NCBI GenBank assembly: GCA_964446835.1
Contig: CAYUQT010000002.1
Coordinates: 124,001 to 188,000, forward strand
DNA: 64,000 nucleotides
DNA from: CAYUQT01 sp964446835
GTDB taxonomy: Bacteria > Planctomycetota > Phycisphaerae > UBA1845 > JAFGLZ01
Direction: 5' to 3'
The translations under genes and the position numbers were made by a program. The notes beneath the pieces were generated by a model. It worked only from the letters and a program-made list of their open reading frames with translations, had not been told where the DNA came from and did no database searches. This document shows positions 1-9,055 of this stretch, one piece after another (position 1 is the first letter of the stretch; every line of letters starts with the position of its first letter).

Positions 1-868
1 CGACGGCCTCACGCTCCTGCTCGGCACCCAACCGGTCGACCTTCAGCCCCCGGCACCGATTGCGGATCTCCGATGCGACCTGCTGCTGAATCAGCATCTC
101 GAAGGCCTTGTTCGACGAACCGCTCTTGGCCGGGTCCGCCAGACCGATCGCACCGAGGAAACGGGCATCCGCCAGATCGCTCCACTGACTCGGAGGACGG
201 TCGATGCCCAGCCGTCGCAGTCCGTCATAGTTGAAGCAGATCCCGAAGCAGGTCAGGCACGTCCCGTAGTAGCGGTCCTGGGTGTCGTACAGAACCTCGC
301 CGCCCACCATCTGCGGCATCACCTCCGGCCGCAGCATTTCCGGGTGCTCCCTCGCCAGCCCGCAGGGAACCAGATTTCCCATCCGAGCCTGCTTGTCTAC
401 GTCGTACCATCCCCCGCCGAAAAGCAGGTCGATGCCAATGCCGACGTTCGATTCCAGGAAGGCCCTGCGCGCCTCGACGACCTCCTGAGGAGTCCCGGGC
501 GGTGGCCGGGTCGGATCGATGCGGGGATTCGCAAACCCGGATTCGATCGCCGGTGTCCATCGCCTCCCGAGGTGCCCTGTCCAATAAGCCCTGAACGACG
601 CGACGTATTCTGCAGCGACATAGCGCACGATGTCGCTGGTCCCCCCACCGATGAACCGCCAGTCCATGCGAACAGGCTTCCCGTAATGTGCCCGGTGCCA
701 GCGGCTGAACGCCACCTCATACTCGTAGCGAATGGACTCGTTGTGGGGAGACAGGGCCGCGACAATCGGCACGTCCGGAGCATACTGAACCTGGGAGGGA
801 CGGAGCAGATAGGGGATGCCCAGTACGATCGCCATCAGGCCTATGACCAGTGCACCGCGAGCCGCCAA
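1..868 (-). CDS. ABC transporter extracellular substrate-binding protein (3' part cut by window edge)
   Basis: The frame reads from about 868 down to base 1 without a stop, so the C-terminus lies outside the window. A TTG start at 868 is chosen because AGAGAGG lies about 8 bases upstream. The N-terminus has a hydrophobic stretch (VIGLMAIVLGIPYLL) without a clear cleavage site, so the protein may be membrane-anchored. It then reads as a family 1-type solute-binding protein, with early SPHNES and FIGGGTSD segments, GIDLLFGGGWYD in the middle, and YYGTCLTCFGICFNYDGL before the cut. It lies 33 bases downstream of an ATPase of the polyamine/iron/thiamine importer type and should be its binding subunit; the permease must lie left of the window. 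The ligand cannot be read from the sequence. Confidence 0.75.
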   Translation of the reverse strand, partial: MAARGALVIGLMAIVLGIPYLLRPSQVQYAPDVPIVAALSPHNESIRYEYEVAFSRWHRAHYGKPVRMDWRFIGGGTSDIVRYVAAEYVASFRAYWTGHLGRRWTPAIESGFANPRIDPTRPPPGTPQEVVEARRAFLESNVGIGIDLLFGGGWYDVDKQARMGNLVPCGLAREHPEMLRPEVMPQMVGGEVLYDTQDRYYGTCLTCFGICFNYDGLRRLGIDRPPSQWSDLADARFLGAIGLADPAKSGSSNKAFEMLIQQQVASEIRNRCRGLKVDRLGAEQEREAV

Positions 869-901
869 GTGATCCGCACCTCTCTGAAGAGGGTTCGCTT
901 A

Positions 902-1963
902 TCAGGCGTCCAGAACCGTCACATCCGCCGGGTCGAACCACCACTCAATTTCACCCGTCGGGTCGATCTTCGGGTTTATTTCAGTCACCTTGAATCCCAC
1001 CTCACCGCCCAGATGAACCTGGTGCTGAGCGATTTCTCCCAGATAGACCGTCTCCACGATCCGCCCCCGGAAGACATTAACCGACCGATTGCCACCATCA
1101 GCCGGCCGGATGCTTTCCGGACGGATCGAGACGATCACCCGGTCGCCCTGCTTCCAGCATCCGGGCCCCCCCCGCGCATCCACCATCCCCAGTCTCGATC
1201 GGATCCGTACCGACACATCATCGACCTCGACCACTTCCCCATCGAGAACATTCGTCTCGCCCAGGAAGTCGGCCACAAAGCGGTTGAGCGGCCGGTTGTA
1301 AAGCTCCTGAGGCCGCCCCACCTGCTCGACGCGACCGTCCTTCATCACGGCAATGCGATCGGCGATCGACAGGGCCTCCTTCTGGTCGTGGGTCACATAG
1401 ATCGCCGTCAGTCCGGCTCGCTTGCAGATGGCGCGGATCTCTACGCGCATCTCCAGCCGGAGTTTAGCGTCGAGATTGCTCAGCGGCTCGTCGAGAAGCA
1501 CACACTGGGGCTCGATAACCAGGGCGCGAGCCAGGGCAATACGCTGCTGCTGTCCCCCCGACAGCTCATTCGGTTTCCGTGACACGTAGGCCGACATCTG
1601 AACCGTGTCCAGGGCTTCGGCGACGCGACGCTGCCGTTCGGCACGGGCAACGCTGCGAACCTTCAACCCGAAGGCGACGTTCTCGCCGACGGACATGTGC
1701 GGCCACAGGGCATAATTCTGAAACACCATCCCCGTGTTCCTCCGGTGGGGTGCCACCTCGGTCACATCATTCCCACCGAAGAGAATCCGGCCCGCGTCGG
1801 GATGCCAGAACCCGGCTATGCAGCGCAACAACGTCGTCTTTCCGCAACCGCTCGGCCCCAGTAGAAAGAAGAGTTCTCCGGCCTTGATCTGCAGCGACAC
1901 GGCATCGACCGCGGTGCAGTCATTGAAGCGTTTGGTCACACTTTCCAATACGACGTCAATCAC
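902..1963 (-). CDS. ABC transporter ATP-binding protein, PotA/FbpC type
   Basis: This is the energising subunit of an importer for a small solute such as a polyamine, iron(III) or a sugar. It has Walker A GPSGCGKTT, the Q-loop region MVFQNYALWPHMSV, the signature LSGGQQQR, Walker B CVLLDEPLSNLD and the H-loop VTHDQ. A C-terminal regulatory (TOBE/MOI) region of about 100 residues follows. About 353 residues is normal for the family. A GTG start at 1963 is preferred because GGCGGTGGG lies just upstream; a TTG at 1981 in the same frame would add six residues. The substrate-binding protein follows at 868, so the two are probably co-transcribed. Subfamily beyond the PotA/FbpC/MalK group is uncertain. 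Confidence 0.88.
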   Translation of the reverse strand: MIDVVLESVTKRFNDCTAVDAVSLQIKAGELFFLLGPSGCGKTTLLRCIAGFWHPDAGRILFGGNDVTEVAPHRRNTGMVFQNYALWPHMSVGENVAFGLKVRSVARAERQRRVAEALDTVQMSAYVSRKPNELSGGQQQRIALARALVIEPQCVLLDEPLSNLDAKLRLEMRVEIRAICKRAGLTAIYVTHDQKEALSIADRIAVMKDGRVEQVGRPQELYNRPLNRFVADFLGETNVLDGEVVEVDDVSVRIRSRLGMVDARGGPGCWKQGDRVIVSIRPESIRPADGGNRSVNVFRGRIVETVYLGEIAQHQVHLGGEVGFKVTEINPKIDPTGEIEWWFDPADVTVLDA

Positions 1964-2092
1964 GGGTACCCACCGCCACAACTGGACAGGAAGAACATCG
2001 CAGCCGCATCTCCATGCATCAAGGAGCCCGAATGCCTGTCGTAACCGCCTGTATATTCAGGTACCCGGCGATTTGCAATGGGCCTCCCCTCA

Positions 2093-2120
2093 TTGCCAAC
2101 CCCTGACGGCGCTGTATTAT
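2093..2120 (+). promoter_or_regulatory. Candidate sigma-70 promoter for the enolase-superfamily gene
   Basis: TTGCCA (2093-2098) and TATTAT (2115-2120) are separated by 16 bases, about 50 bases before the start codon at 2172. They lie in the only gap between the divergent ATPase gene and this gene. Found by eye, with no score computed. Confidence 0.4.
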
Positions 2121-2171
2121 TCAAGCTGTCGAGAGGACGCATCGTCCACACCGACAGAATGAAGATGGCAA

Positions 2172-3365
2172 ATGCCGGATCGCACCCAGATCAATCGAAT
2201 CACCTTCTGGCCACTCGCAATCCCCATGAAGATCAAATTCGCCCACGCCGCCCACGAGCGGAACGTCGCCGATCCCGTGGTCGTTTCCGTCGAGTTGGCC
2301 AACGGCGTTGTCGGATGGGGCGAGACCCTTCCCCGACCGTATGTCTCCGGCGAGACCGTCGAGTCCATCCGCCCCGCCGTCGAACTGGCCATTGCTCCCC
2401 TTCTGACGTCCCTGCACCCGCAGTGCCTTCCCGATGCCCTCGAAGTCATCGACGCCCTGCCGACCATCGACCCGGACGGCCGTCCGATCAGCGCCGCTCG
2501 CGCCGGCGTCGAGATGGCCATGCTCGATGCGTATTGTCGAAACTGGCCCCGTGCCGTCGCTGACACCGTCGGATGGCTCGGCCTGGCAGGCATCGGGGTC
2601 CAAGGGAGCCTCGTCAATACCCGATACAGCGGCGTGCTCAGCGCCGAAGAACCCAAACGGGCACTCCGTTCACTCTGGAAGATGCGATTGTTCGGCCTCC
2701 ACGATTTCAAACTGAAAGTGGGCTTTGAGGGGGATGACGACCTGGTCAACGCTGTCGCGGGAAAGCTCGCCCCCAGCCTTCGAAAGGGTCGCACCACCCT
2801 TCGACTCGACGCCAACGGCGGATGGACACTGGATCAGGCCATCGAGCGTCTGACCGCGTGGAAACGCTGGCCGATTGCCTGCATCGAGCAGCCGTTGCCC
2901 AAGGGCAAGGAACACGACCTCATCGAACTCAAGCGTCATGTCGACACCCCGATCATGCATGATGAGTCCCTCATCTCTCTGGCCGATGCCGAATCGCTGA
3001 TTAGCATGCGTATTGCCGATTTCTTCAATATCCGCCTCAGCAAGAACGGCGGCTGGCTCGCATCGATCCGTATGGCCGGCCTGGCCCGTAAGCACGGGGT
3101 CGGATACCAGCTTGGATGCATGGTCGGTGAGACCAGTATCCTTTCCGCTGCCGGCCGGTCTTTTCTGTCCGTCGTCCCGGGTGTGGACTTCGCCGAGGGG
3201 AGCTACGGCGGCTTCCTCCTGAAGGATGACGTGGTCGAACGCCCCCTTCGCTTCGGATATGGTGGCCGAGGCTCACCGCTGCCCGGCCCCGGATGGGGCA
3301 TCCAGGTGAGAGAAGAGCGGCTCAAGAGGCTGGTCGCCGACCGGCCCATCCAAATCGCGTTGTGA
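2172..3365 (+). CDS. Mandelate racemase / muconate lactonizing enzyme family protein (enolase superfamily)
   Basis: A 397-residue enzyme of the enolase superfamily, which abstracts the proton alpha to a carboxylate using Mg2+. The N-terminal capping domain is followed by a TIM barrel. The KxK catalytic pair is K180/K182 (HDFKLKVG). The metal ligands are D213 (RLDANGGW), E239 (ACIEQPLP) and D264 (IMHDESL), and the opposing lysine is K291 (IRLSKNGG). Lysines on both sides of the active site fit the muconate-lactonizing/dipeptide epimerase/OSBS subgroup rather than the mandelate racemase subgroup. Menaquinone or dipeptide metabolism neighbours are absent, so the substrate is open. The next gene starts 10 bases after the stop and is probably co-transcribed. 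Confidence 0.88.
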   Translation: MPDRTQINRITFWPLAIPMKIKFAHAAHERNVADPVVVSVELANGVVGWGETLPRPYVSGETVESIRPAVELAIAPLLTSLHPQCLPDALEVIDALPTIDPDGRPISAARAGVEMAMLDAYCRNWPRAVADTVGWLGLAGIGVQGSLVNTRYSGVLSAEEPKRALRSLWKMRLFGLHDFKLKVGFEGDDDLVNAVAGKLAPSLRKGRTTLRLDANGGWTLDQAIERLTAWKRWPIACIEQPLPKGKEHDLIELKRHVDTPIMHDESLISLADAESLISMRIADFFNIRLSKNGGWLASIRMAGLARKHGVGYQLGCMVGETSILSAAGRSFLSVVPGVDFAEGSYGGFLLKDDVVERPLRFGYGGRGSPLPGPGWGIQVREERLKRLVADRPIQIAL

Positions 3366-3375
3366 GGCATACCCC

Positions 3376-4503
3376 ATGAGCACATCTTCCATCCATTGGC
3401 GTCTTCCGGCAGGAGTACTCTGCGCGTTGACCTCCTCGGCACTCTGGGCGGCTCAGGCTCCCGATGAAGCCACGCTGATCCGTCAGATCAAGGAACTCAT
3501 GGCAGAGCCGAAACCCACACAGAACCATCGCGCCGACATGGAGGCCCTGGCCGATCGAAGCGAACGCGCCCTCAACCTGATCGATAAGACGCTGAAGGCC
3601 CACCCCAAGACCGCCCAGCGTGATGAGCTTCTGATGGCGCGTCTCCAGGCCATGTACCGGGTGGCCGCCATCCGTGGCAAACCGCTGGAATCCCTCGAGG
3701 CCGAAGCCGATCGGATTCTGGCCTCCAGGCCCTCGGGCGATCTAGCCGCCTATGCCGCCTTCATCAAGCTGCAGACCCGCTTGGTGGCCCATCGTGCCGA
3801 GATGCGCAAGAAGGCCCTCCCTACCCAACCCCTGACCACCACGCAGCGAGCCGATCTTGAAGCCCGCCTCGCCGCAGAGCGAAGAACCTTCGCGATGAAG
3901 CTCTTCACCGAATACGCCGCCAAGTACCCCAAGAGCGAGCATGCGGCGCCCATACTCGCCGCACTGGTGGAAGACGCTTGGGATCGTGTCGACGAACCCG
4001 CCGCCACCAGGTATCTCGCCCTCCTGACCGAGGGCTTTCCGAATCACGTCGAGACCGAACGGATTCAGGCATCCGCCAAGAAAAGAGAGGCAATCGGCAA
4101 ACCCTTCCAACTCTCATTCACCAGCACATCCGGTGAACAGATCGACGTCGCGAAATTGAAGGGGCATGTTGTCGTCGTGGATTTCTGGGCCACCTGGTGC
4201 GGCCCTTGCCGCCGCGCAATGCCGAAAGTCAAAACGATGTTCGAGCGACTGGGACCTCAGGGCCTGCGCATCCTCGGCATTAGCCTCGATAGCTCCCGTG
4301 AAGCGATGGACAAATACCTGAAGGACGAAGGTATTACCTGGCCTCAGTACTTCGACGGCAAGCAGTGGGATAACGACATCGCTCGCCGCTTCGGCGTTCA
4401 GGCCATCCCCGCGGTCTATGTCGTGGACAAGGCCGGCATCCTCCGTGCCGTTTCGCCGGCCAATCTGGAGGCACTCGTCGAGCAGCTCATGGCCGCCAGG
4501 TAG
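3376..4503 (+). CDS. Secreted thioredoxin-fold protein (TlpA/ResA-like)
   Basis: A 375-residue protein with an N-terminal Sec signal (roughly residues 8-28, ending SALWAAQA). A helical, TPR-like central region spans about 30-240. A C-terminal thioredoxin domain carries WCGPC with redox cysteines at 275 and 278, followed by a cis-Pro region FGVQAIPAVYVVD. Such proteins reduce or oxidise disulphides outside the cytoplasm, for example in cytochrome c maturation or in unidentified outer complexes. The long helical N-terminal extension is frequent in planctomycete TlpA-like proteins. The gene starts 10 bases after the enolase-family gene, but no functional link is obvious. Confidence 0.88.
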   Translation: MSTSSIHWRLPAGVLCALTSSALWAAQAPDEATLIRQIKELMAEPKPTQNHRADMEALADRSERALNLIDKTLKAHPKTAQRDELLMARLQAMYRVAAIRGKPLESLEAEADRILASRPSGDLAAYAAFIKLQTRLVAHRAEMRKKALPTQPLTTTQRADLEARLAAERRTFAMKLFTEYAAKYPKSEHAAPILAALVEDAWDRVDEPAATRYLALLTEGFPNHVETERIQASAKKREAIGKPFQLSFTSTSGEQIDVAKLKGHVVVVDFWATWCGPCRRAMPKVKTMFERLGPQGLRILGISLDSSREAMDKYLKDEGITWPQYFDGKQWDNDIARRFGVQAIPAVYVVDKAGILRAVSPANLEALVEQLMAAR

Positions 4504-4537
4504 TACACAAACCCCCGTTCGGAGGCAGTGACCCTCT

Positions 4538-4918
4538 TCATGCACCGGGCTTGCGACGCTTGTTGGCATCCAGTTCGATCTCGCCGAACTGCTGCTCATG
4601 CTGGCGAATCATCTGCCCGAGCGTCATCGCCAGGCGCTTGGCCGAGTAGTAGGTCAGAACCAGGCGATCGGTCACCTTGAAGATCATCTCCGGCTGAGCA
4701 TCCTGCCCGGGACGCGTTGCCATGGGCTGAATCAGGTTCATTCCGAAATCCAGGATGACCTCCTCCGCCGTTCCGTGGGTTCGGAACCCGTTGGCATAGC
4801 TCGTCCGCAACTCTCGCTCGTCGATGTGCATACGGACCTGCCGCTGTCCGGTCTGTTCCCGTGCCTGTTGTTCGATCGGATGACCACCGCCCGTCTGTGA
4901 ACCGCCGTTGCCCGCCAT
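4538..4918 (-). CDS. DUF3467 domain protein
   Basis: A 126-residue cytoplasmic protein. The ATG at 4918 is preferred over an upstream in-frame start because AAGGGAG sits about 8 bases before it. After a Gly/Gln-rich head, the core (YANGFRTHGTAEEVILDFGMNL ... DRLVLTYYSAKRLAMTLGQMI) matches the compact DUF3467 family, whose function is not known. The tail is basic (DANKRRKPGA). It stands alone, convergent with the thioredoxin gene. Confidence 0.85.
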   Translation of the reverse strand: MAGNGGSQTGGGHPIEQQAREQTGQRQVRMHIDERELRTSYANGFRTHGTAEEVILDFGMNLIQPMATRPGQDAQPEMIFKVTDRLVLTYYSAKRLAMTLGQMIRQHEQQFGEIELDANKRRKPGA

Positions 4919-5052
4919 GGAAGACTCCCTTCTGCTGGATGGACTCGCCGGGCCCAAAACCCCGCGTAATGCCCTGAATTCTACCACGACGTGGCCCGCA
5001 TGGAACAGCAGATACTCCGACTCGCCTCTCGCCTCTCACCGTATGGCCCATT

Positions 5053-6933
5053 ATGATGCGGCCCATGCGAGAGGCCATCCTGTCCATGGCGCTGCTGCTG
5101 ATCACCTCGGCGTGGCGGCCCGCCTCGGCCTACTCCGAGGCCCCCATGCTCGCTGCCCGTGTAGCCGAGGGGTCTCTGCCCCCCGTCGAACAGCGCCTTC
5201 CGGAATCGCCTCCCGTCGTAAAGCCCTTCGAGTCAATCGGCACATACGGTGGCACATGGCGACGAGTCGCCATCACCTTCTTCGACATCCTGCTCGTGTC
5301 GCGCATGGGATATGAAACGCTCGTTCGCTGGGACCCCACAGGCATGCACGTCGTGCCGGGCCTCGCCGAACGATACGAGGCGAAGGACGGCGGCAGAACC
5401 TACGTGTTCCACCTCCGCAAGGGGGTCCGATGGTCCGACGGCCAGCCCTTCACCTCCGAGGACATCCGGTTCTGCCTCGAAGACATCCTGTTCGACAAAG
5501 AGGTGACCCCCGCCTTCCTCAACTGGCTCACGATCGATCGAACCCCTCCGGAAATCCGAACGCCCGACCCCTACACCATCGAACTTCGATTCGTCCGGCC
5601 CTACGCCATCTTCCCCAAGATGGTGGCCTACATGGGCTCGCAGATGCTCGCGCCCAAGCACTATCTCAAACAGTACCACCGCAAATACACCCCCTATGAC
5701 GAAGTCCAGCGGAAGGCCCACCAGGCCGGTTTCGGTGAATGGTTTCGATACATCTACTATCGCAACCACCCCGACGATAACCCCGACCTGCCTACCTTGA
5801 AGCCCTTCGTCCTGAAGGTGCCATATCCCGCGGCACGCGTCATCGCCGAACGGAACCCCTACTACTGGAAAGTGGACCCCGCGGGCAATCAGCTCCCCTA
5901 CATCGACCGCATCGTCTACACCGTGGTCCAGAACACCGAGATCGCCAACCTCAAGGCCATGACCGGCGAAGTCGACTTCCAAGCAAGACTGATCGACTCG
6001 GCCAACTATACCCTCTTCATGCAGAATCGTCAGAAGGGGCACTATCGCGTCATGGCCGACGACAGCCCCGATCCGACGGTGCTCTATGTGAGCCCGCACA
6101 GCAAGAATTCCCGGTTCGCCCCCATCCTGGCCGATGCGAGGTTCCGAAAGGCCCTCTCCGTGGGAATCAACCGTGATGAAATCATCGATCTGATCTTCTC
6201 GGGTATGGCCGTCAAGAGCCGCGGCGTTGTCTCACCCTACGATCCGCACTATCTCCCGGAATTCGATCGCGACTACCTTCAGTACGACCCTTCCTTGGCC
6301 GACCGGCTGCTCAATGAGGTCGGACTTCGACGCGGTCGAGACGGAATTCGAGTCCTGGCCGACGGCACACCGTTCCGCTTCCTCCTGCACCTCTATCCTA
6401 CTGAGGAAGGTGTCAGCAACGACTTGTGGCAGCTCGTCGCAGATCAGCTTAGGGACATCGGACTCGAGTTCACACTCAAGATCGATGCCCGAGCCCTGAG
6501 CGTTCTGGAAGTCTCCAACGGCAATACCGACTTCTATGGCTACTCCATCGCCGGCATGCACTGGATCACCGACCCTATGTACTACATCCCCTGGAACCGG
6601 TACAGCCACTTCGCCCCCCTCTTCGGCCGGTACCAGGGCAGTCAAGGTCGAGACCATCAGGGCGTGAAGCCTACCCCCGAGTACCAGCGATTGGTGGATA
6701 CCTATCTCGAAATGAGATCGACGTTTGACAATCCGAATCGCAGGCTTGAGCTGGCCCATGCCATCCTCCGGCAATGGGCCCGGCAGTGCTACGTCATCGG
6801 CATAGTCCGCCGCAAGGTGTTGACCATCGTCTCCAATCGCTTTCACAATCTCCCGGACCATTTCATCCACGACGTGCGGGTGCAAATGCCGGGCTACCTC
6901 GGTATTGAGCAGTTCTACATGGTCCCGGAGTAA
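5053..6933 (+). CDS. Oligopeptide-type ABC transporter substrate-binding protein (SBP family 5)
   Basis: A 626-residue extracytoplasmic binding protein with a signal peptide (residues about 6-24, ALLLITSAW...ASA). Family 5 features include YETLVRWDPTG, YVFHLRKGVRWSDGQPFTSEDIRFCLEDI near the N-terminus and the C-terminal lobe region RFRKALSVGINRDEII. It is the first gene of a five-gene importer set. The family binds peptides, nickel, or oligosaccharides. At over 600 residues it belongs to the longer type, which in planctomycetes often accompanies glycan-related genes, and here a sialidase-like gene ends the operon. The start is one of three closely spaced ATGs (5053, 5056, 5065); no strong ribosome site separates them. 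Confidence 0.9.
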   Translation: MMRPMREAILSMALLLITSAWRPASAYSEAPMLAARVAEGSLPPVEQRLPESPPVVKPFESIGTYGGTWRRVAITFFDILLVSRMGYETLVRWDPTGMHVVPGLAERYEAKDGGRTYVFHLRKGVRWSDGQPFTSEDIRFCLEDILFDKEVTPAFLNWLTIDRTPPEIRTPDPYTIELRFVRPYAIFPKMVAYMGSQMLAPKHYLKQYHRKYTPYDEVQRKAHQAGFGEWFRYIYYRNHPDDNPDLPTLKPFVLKVPYPAARVIAERNPYYWKVDPAGNQLPYIDRIVYTVVQNTEIANLKAMTGEVDFQARLIDSANYTLFMQNRQKGHYRVMADDSPDPTVLYVSPHSKNSRFAPILADARFRKALSVGINRDEIIDLIFSGMAVKSRGVVSPYDPHYLPEFDRDYLQYDPSLADRLLNEVGLRRGRDGIRVLADGTPFRFLLHLYPTEEGVSNDLWQLVADQLRDIGLEFTLKIDARALSVLEVSNGNTDFYGYSIAGMHWITDPMYYIPWNRYSHFAPLFGRYQGSQGRDHQGVKPTPEYQRLVDTYLEMRSTFDNPNRRLELAHAILRQWARQCYVIGIVRRKVLTIVSNRFHNLPDHFIHDVRVQMPGYLGIEQFYMVPE

Positions 6934-6940
6934 ACCTCAG

Positions 6941-7936
6941 ATGCTCAGCTTCATTGCACGTCGCCTGCTCATGATGATCCCCACCCTGTTTCTAATCTCC
7001 GTACTCTCCTTCATCGTCATCCAGCTTCCCCCCGGTGACTTCCTGACGACCTACGTCGCCAACCTCCAGCAGAGCGGCGAAGCCCCCGACGAGGCGCAGA
7101 TTGAGAGCCTTCGCGCCCGCTATGGTCTGGACCGACCGATGTACGTCCAGTACTGGAAGTGGATCAGCGGCGTGCTCCGCGGCGATTTCGGCCAATCGTT
7201 CGCCCTGAACCGCCCTGTCAGCCGTCTCATCTGGGACCGACTCGGCCTGACCGTACTGATCGCCCTGATCACCCTGGTCTTCTCCTGGATCATCGCCATA
7301 CCGATCGGCGTGTACTCTGCGACACACCAATACACATGGCTCGATCACCTGTTCACCTTCTTCGGCTTCGTCGGCATGGCGACCCCCTCGTTTCTCCTTG
7401 CCTTGGTGCTCATGTTTCTGTCATACCTCTGGTTCGGCGGCGGTGTCGGCGGACTGTTCTCCGACGCCTTTGTCGAGGCACCCTGGAGTTGGGCGAAGGT
7501 CGTCGATCTGCTCAAACACCTCTGGGTACCGGTCCTTGTTCTGTCGGTTGAAGGTGCCGCCGGGCTGATCCGCGTCGTTCGAGCCAATCTGCTGGATCAG
7601 CTCGAGATGCCCTACGTCGTCACGGCACGGGCCAAGGGCCTGTCCGAATGGCGGCTGCTCATGAAGTACCCCGTGCGCATCGCCATCAACCCCGTCATCA
7701 GCACGATCGGCTGGATGTTGCCGACCCTCGTATCGGGATCGATCATCGTCTCCATCGTCCTGAGCCTGCCCACCGCCGGCCCGCTGCTCCTGAATGCCCT
7801 CATGGATCAGGACATGTACCTCGCCGGCGCCTTTGTGCTGCTCCTGAGTGTCCTGACCGTCATCGGCACCCTGATCTCAGACATCCTGCTGGCCTGGGTT
7901 GACCCCCGGATCCGGTTCGAGAAGCGGCCATCATGA
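6941..7936 (+). CDS. Oligopeptide-type ABC transporter permease (DppB/OppB family)
   Basis: A 331-residue inner-membrane permease. The ATG at 6941 (MLSFIARRLLMMIPTLF) is chosen over an upstream in-frame start at 6905 because the binding-protein stop is at 6933 and MLxFIxRRLL is the standard N-terminus of this family. Six membrane segments are visible. The EAA loop region reads YVVTARAKGLSEWRLLMKYPVRIAINPVIS. It overlaps the next permease by four bases (ATGA), so the two are translationally coupled. Confidence 0.92.
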   Translation: MLSFIARRLLMMIPTLFLISVLSFIVIQLPPGDFLTTYVANLQQSGEAPDEAQIESLRARYGLDRPMYVQYWKWISGVLRGDFGQSFALNRPVSRLIWDRLGLTVLIALITLVFSWIIAIPIGVYSATHQYTWLDHLFTFFGFVGMATPSFLLALVLMFLSYLWFGGGVGGLFSDAFVEAPWSWAKVVDLLKHLWVPVLVLSVEGAAGLIRVVRANLLDQLEMPYVVTARAKGLSEWRLLMKYPVRIAINPVISTIGWMLPTLVSGSIIVSIVLSLPTAGPLLLNALMDQDMYLAGAFVLLLSVLTVIGTLISDILLAWVDPRIRFEKRPS

Positions 7937-9021
7937 ACGACACGAAGCTCTACATGGCGTCTCAATGGCGGTTGATGTGGTGGAAATTCACCGACCACAA
8001 GCCGGCCATGTTCTCCCTCTTCGTGCTGGGCGCGTTCTACTTCGTCGCGATATTCTGCGAGTTCTTCGCCCCCAACGACCCCGCTCGAAGGAACGTGCCT
8101 CTGAGCTTCGCCTCACCGCAGACCCTTCGTCTTGTTCATCAGGGACGCCTGCATCGACCCTTCGTTTATCCCCTCACTCAAACCATCGACCCGGAAACCC
8201 GCGCCAAGAACTACGTGGACGACGCGTCGCGTCCCCTCTCTATCCGCTTCTTCGTCCCGGGCGACCCCTACAGGCTCTGGGGTGTGTTCGCCATGAAACG
8301 GCACCTGATCGGCATCGACCCGCCCTATCGGCTCCATCTGATGGGGTCCGACCGCATGGGCCGAGACCTCTTCAGTCGAGTCATCTACGGAAGCCGTATC
8401 TCACTTTCCATAGGACTCGTCGGTGTAACGCTCAGCCTGGTCCTCGGCGTGCTGATCGGCGGCCTCTCCGGCTATTACGGCGGATGGTTCGACAACATGA
8501 TCCAGCGATTCATCGAAATCCTGCGATCCTTCCCCACCATTCCGCTCTGGCTGGCCCTGTCGGCCGCCATGCCCACCGACTGGCCGCAGGCTCGAGTCTA
8601 CTTCTGCATGACGCTGATCCTCGCCCTGATCGGCTGGACCGGCCTAGCTCGCGTGGTTCGCGGCAAGATACTGTCTCTCCGAGAAGAGGACTTCGTCCTC
8701 GCCGCACGAATCGCCGGCGTACGGGAGGGCACGATCCTCCTGAAGCACCTGGTGCCCAGCTTTCTGAGCCATCTCATCGTCACGGTCACGCTGGCCATAC
8801 CCGGCATGATCCTGGCCGAAACCTCCTTGAGTTTCCTGCGACTGGGTCTTCGCCCCCCCACCATCAGTTGGGGGGTGCTGCTCCAGGACGCTCAGAATAT
8901 CCGTGCCGTAGCCCAGTATCCCTGGCTGCTGCTGCCGGTGGTGTTTGTCGTAGTCACCGTGCTCATGTTCAACTTCCTGGGCGACGGGCTTCGCGACGCC
9001 GCGGACCCCTATACGCACTGA
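7933..9021 (+). CDS. Oligopeptide-type ABC transporter permease (DppC/OppC family)
   Basis: A 362-residue second permease whose start ATG overlaps the stop of the first. The first membrane segment (about 29-48) is followed by a large extracytoplasmic insert before GSDRMGRDLFSRVIYGSRISLSIG, the family hallmark. The EAA loop is EEDFVLAARIAGVREGTILLKHLVPSF. Together with the 6941 gene it forms the membrane channel. The insert of about 85 residues after TM1, containing PLTQTIDPETR, is longer than in enterobacterial DppC and is typical of the subgroup paired with long binding proteins. Confidence 0.92.
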   Translation: MNDTKLYMASQWRLMWWKFTDHKPAMFSLFVLGAFYFVAIFCEFFAPNDPARRNVPLSFASPQTLRLVHQGRLHRPFVYPLTQTIDPETRAKNYVDDASRPLSIRFFVPGDPYRLWGVFAMKRHLIGIDPPYRLHLMGSDRMGRDLFSRVIYGSRISLSIGLVGVTLSLVLGVLIGGLSGYYGGWFDNMIQRFIEILRSFPTIPLWLALSAAMPTDWPQARVYFCMTLILALIGWTGLARVVRGKILSLREEDFVLAARIAGVREGTILLKHLVPSFLSHLIVTVTLAIPGMILAETSLSFLRLGLRPPTISWGVLLQDAQNIRAVAQYPWLLLPVVFVVVTVLMFNFLGDGLRDAADPYTH

Positions 9022-9055
9022 CCGTACCATCGACGGAAGCTGTCGGAGTATCTGC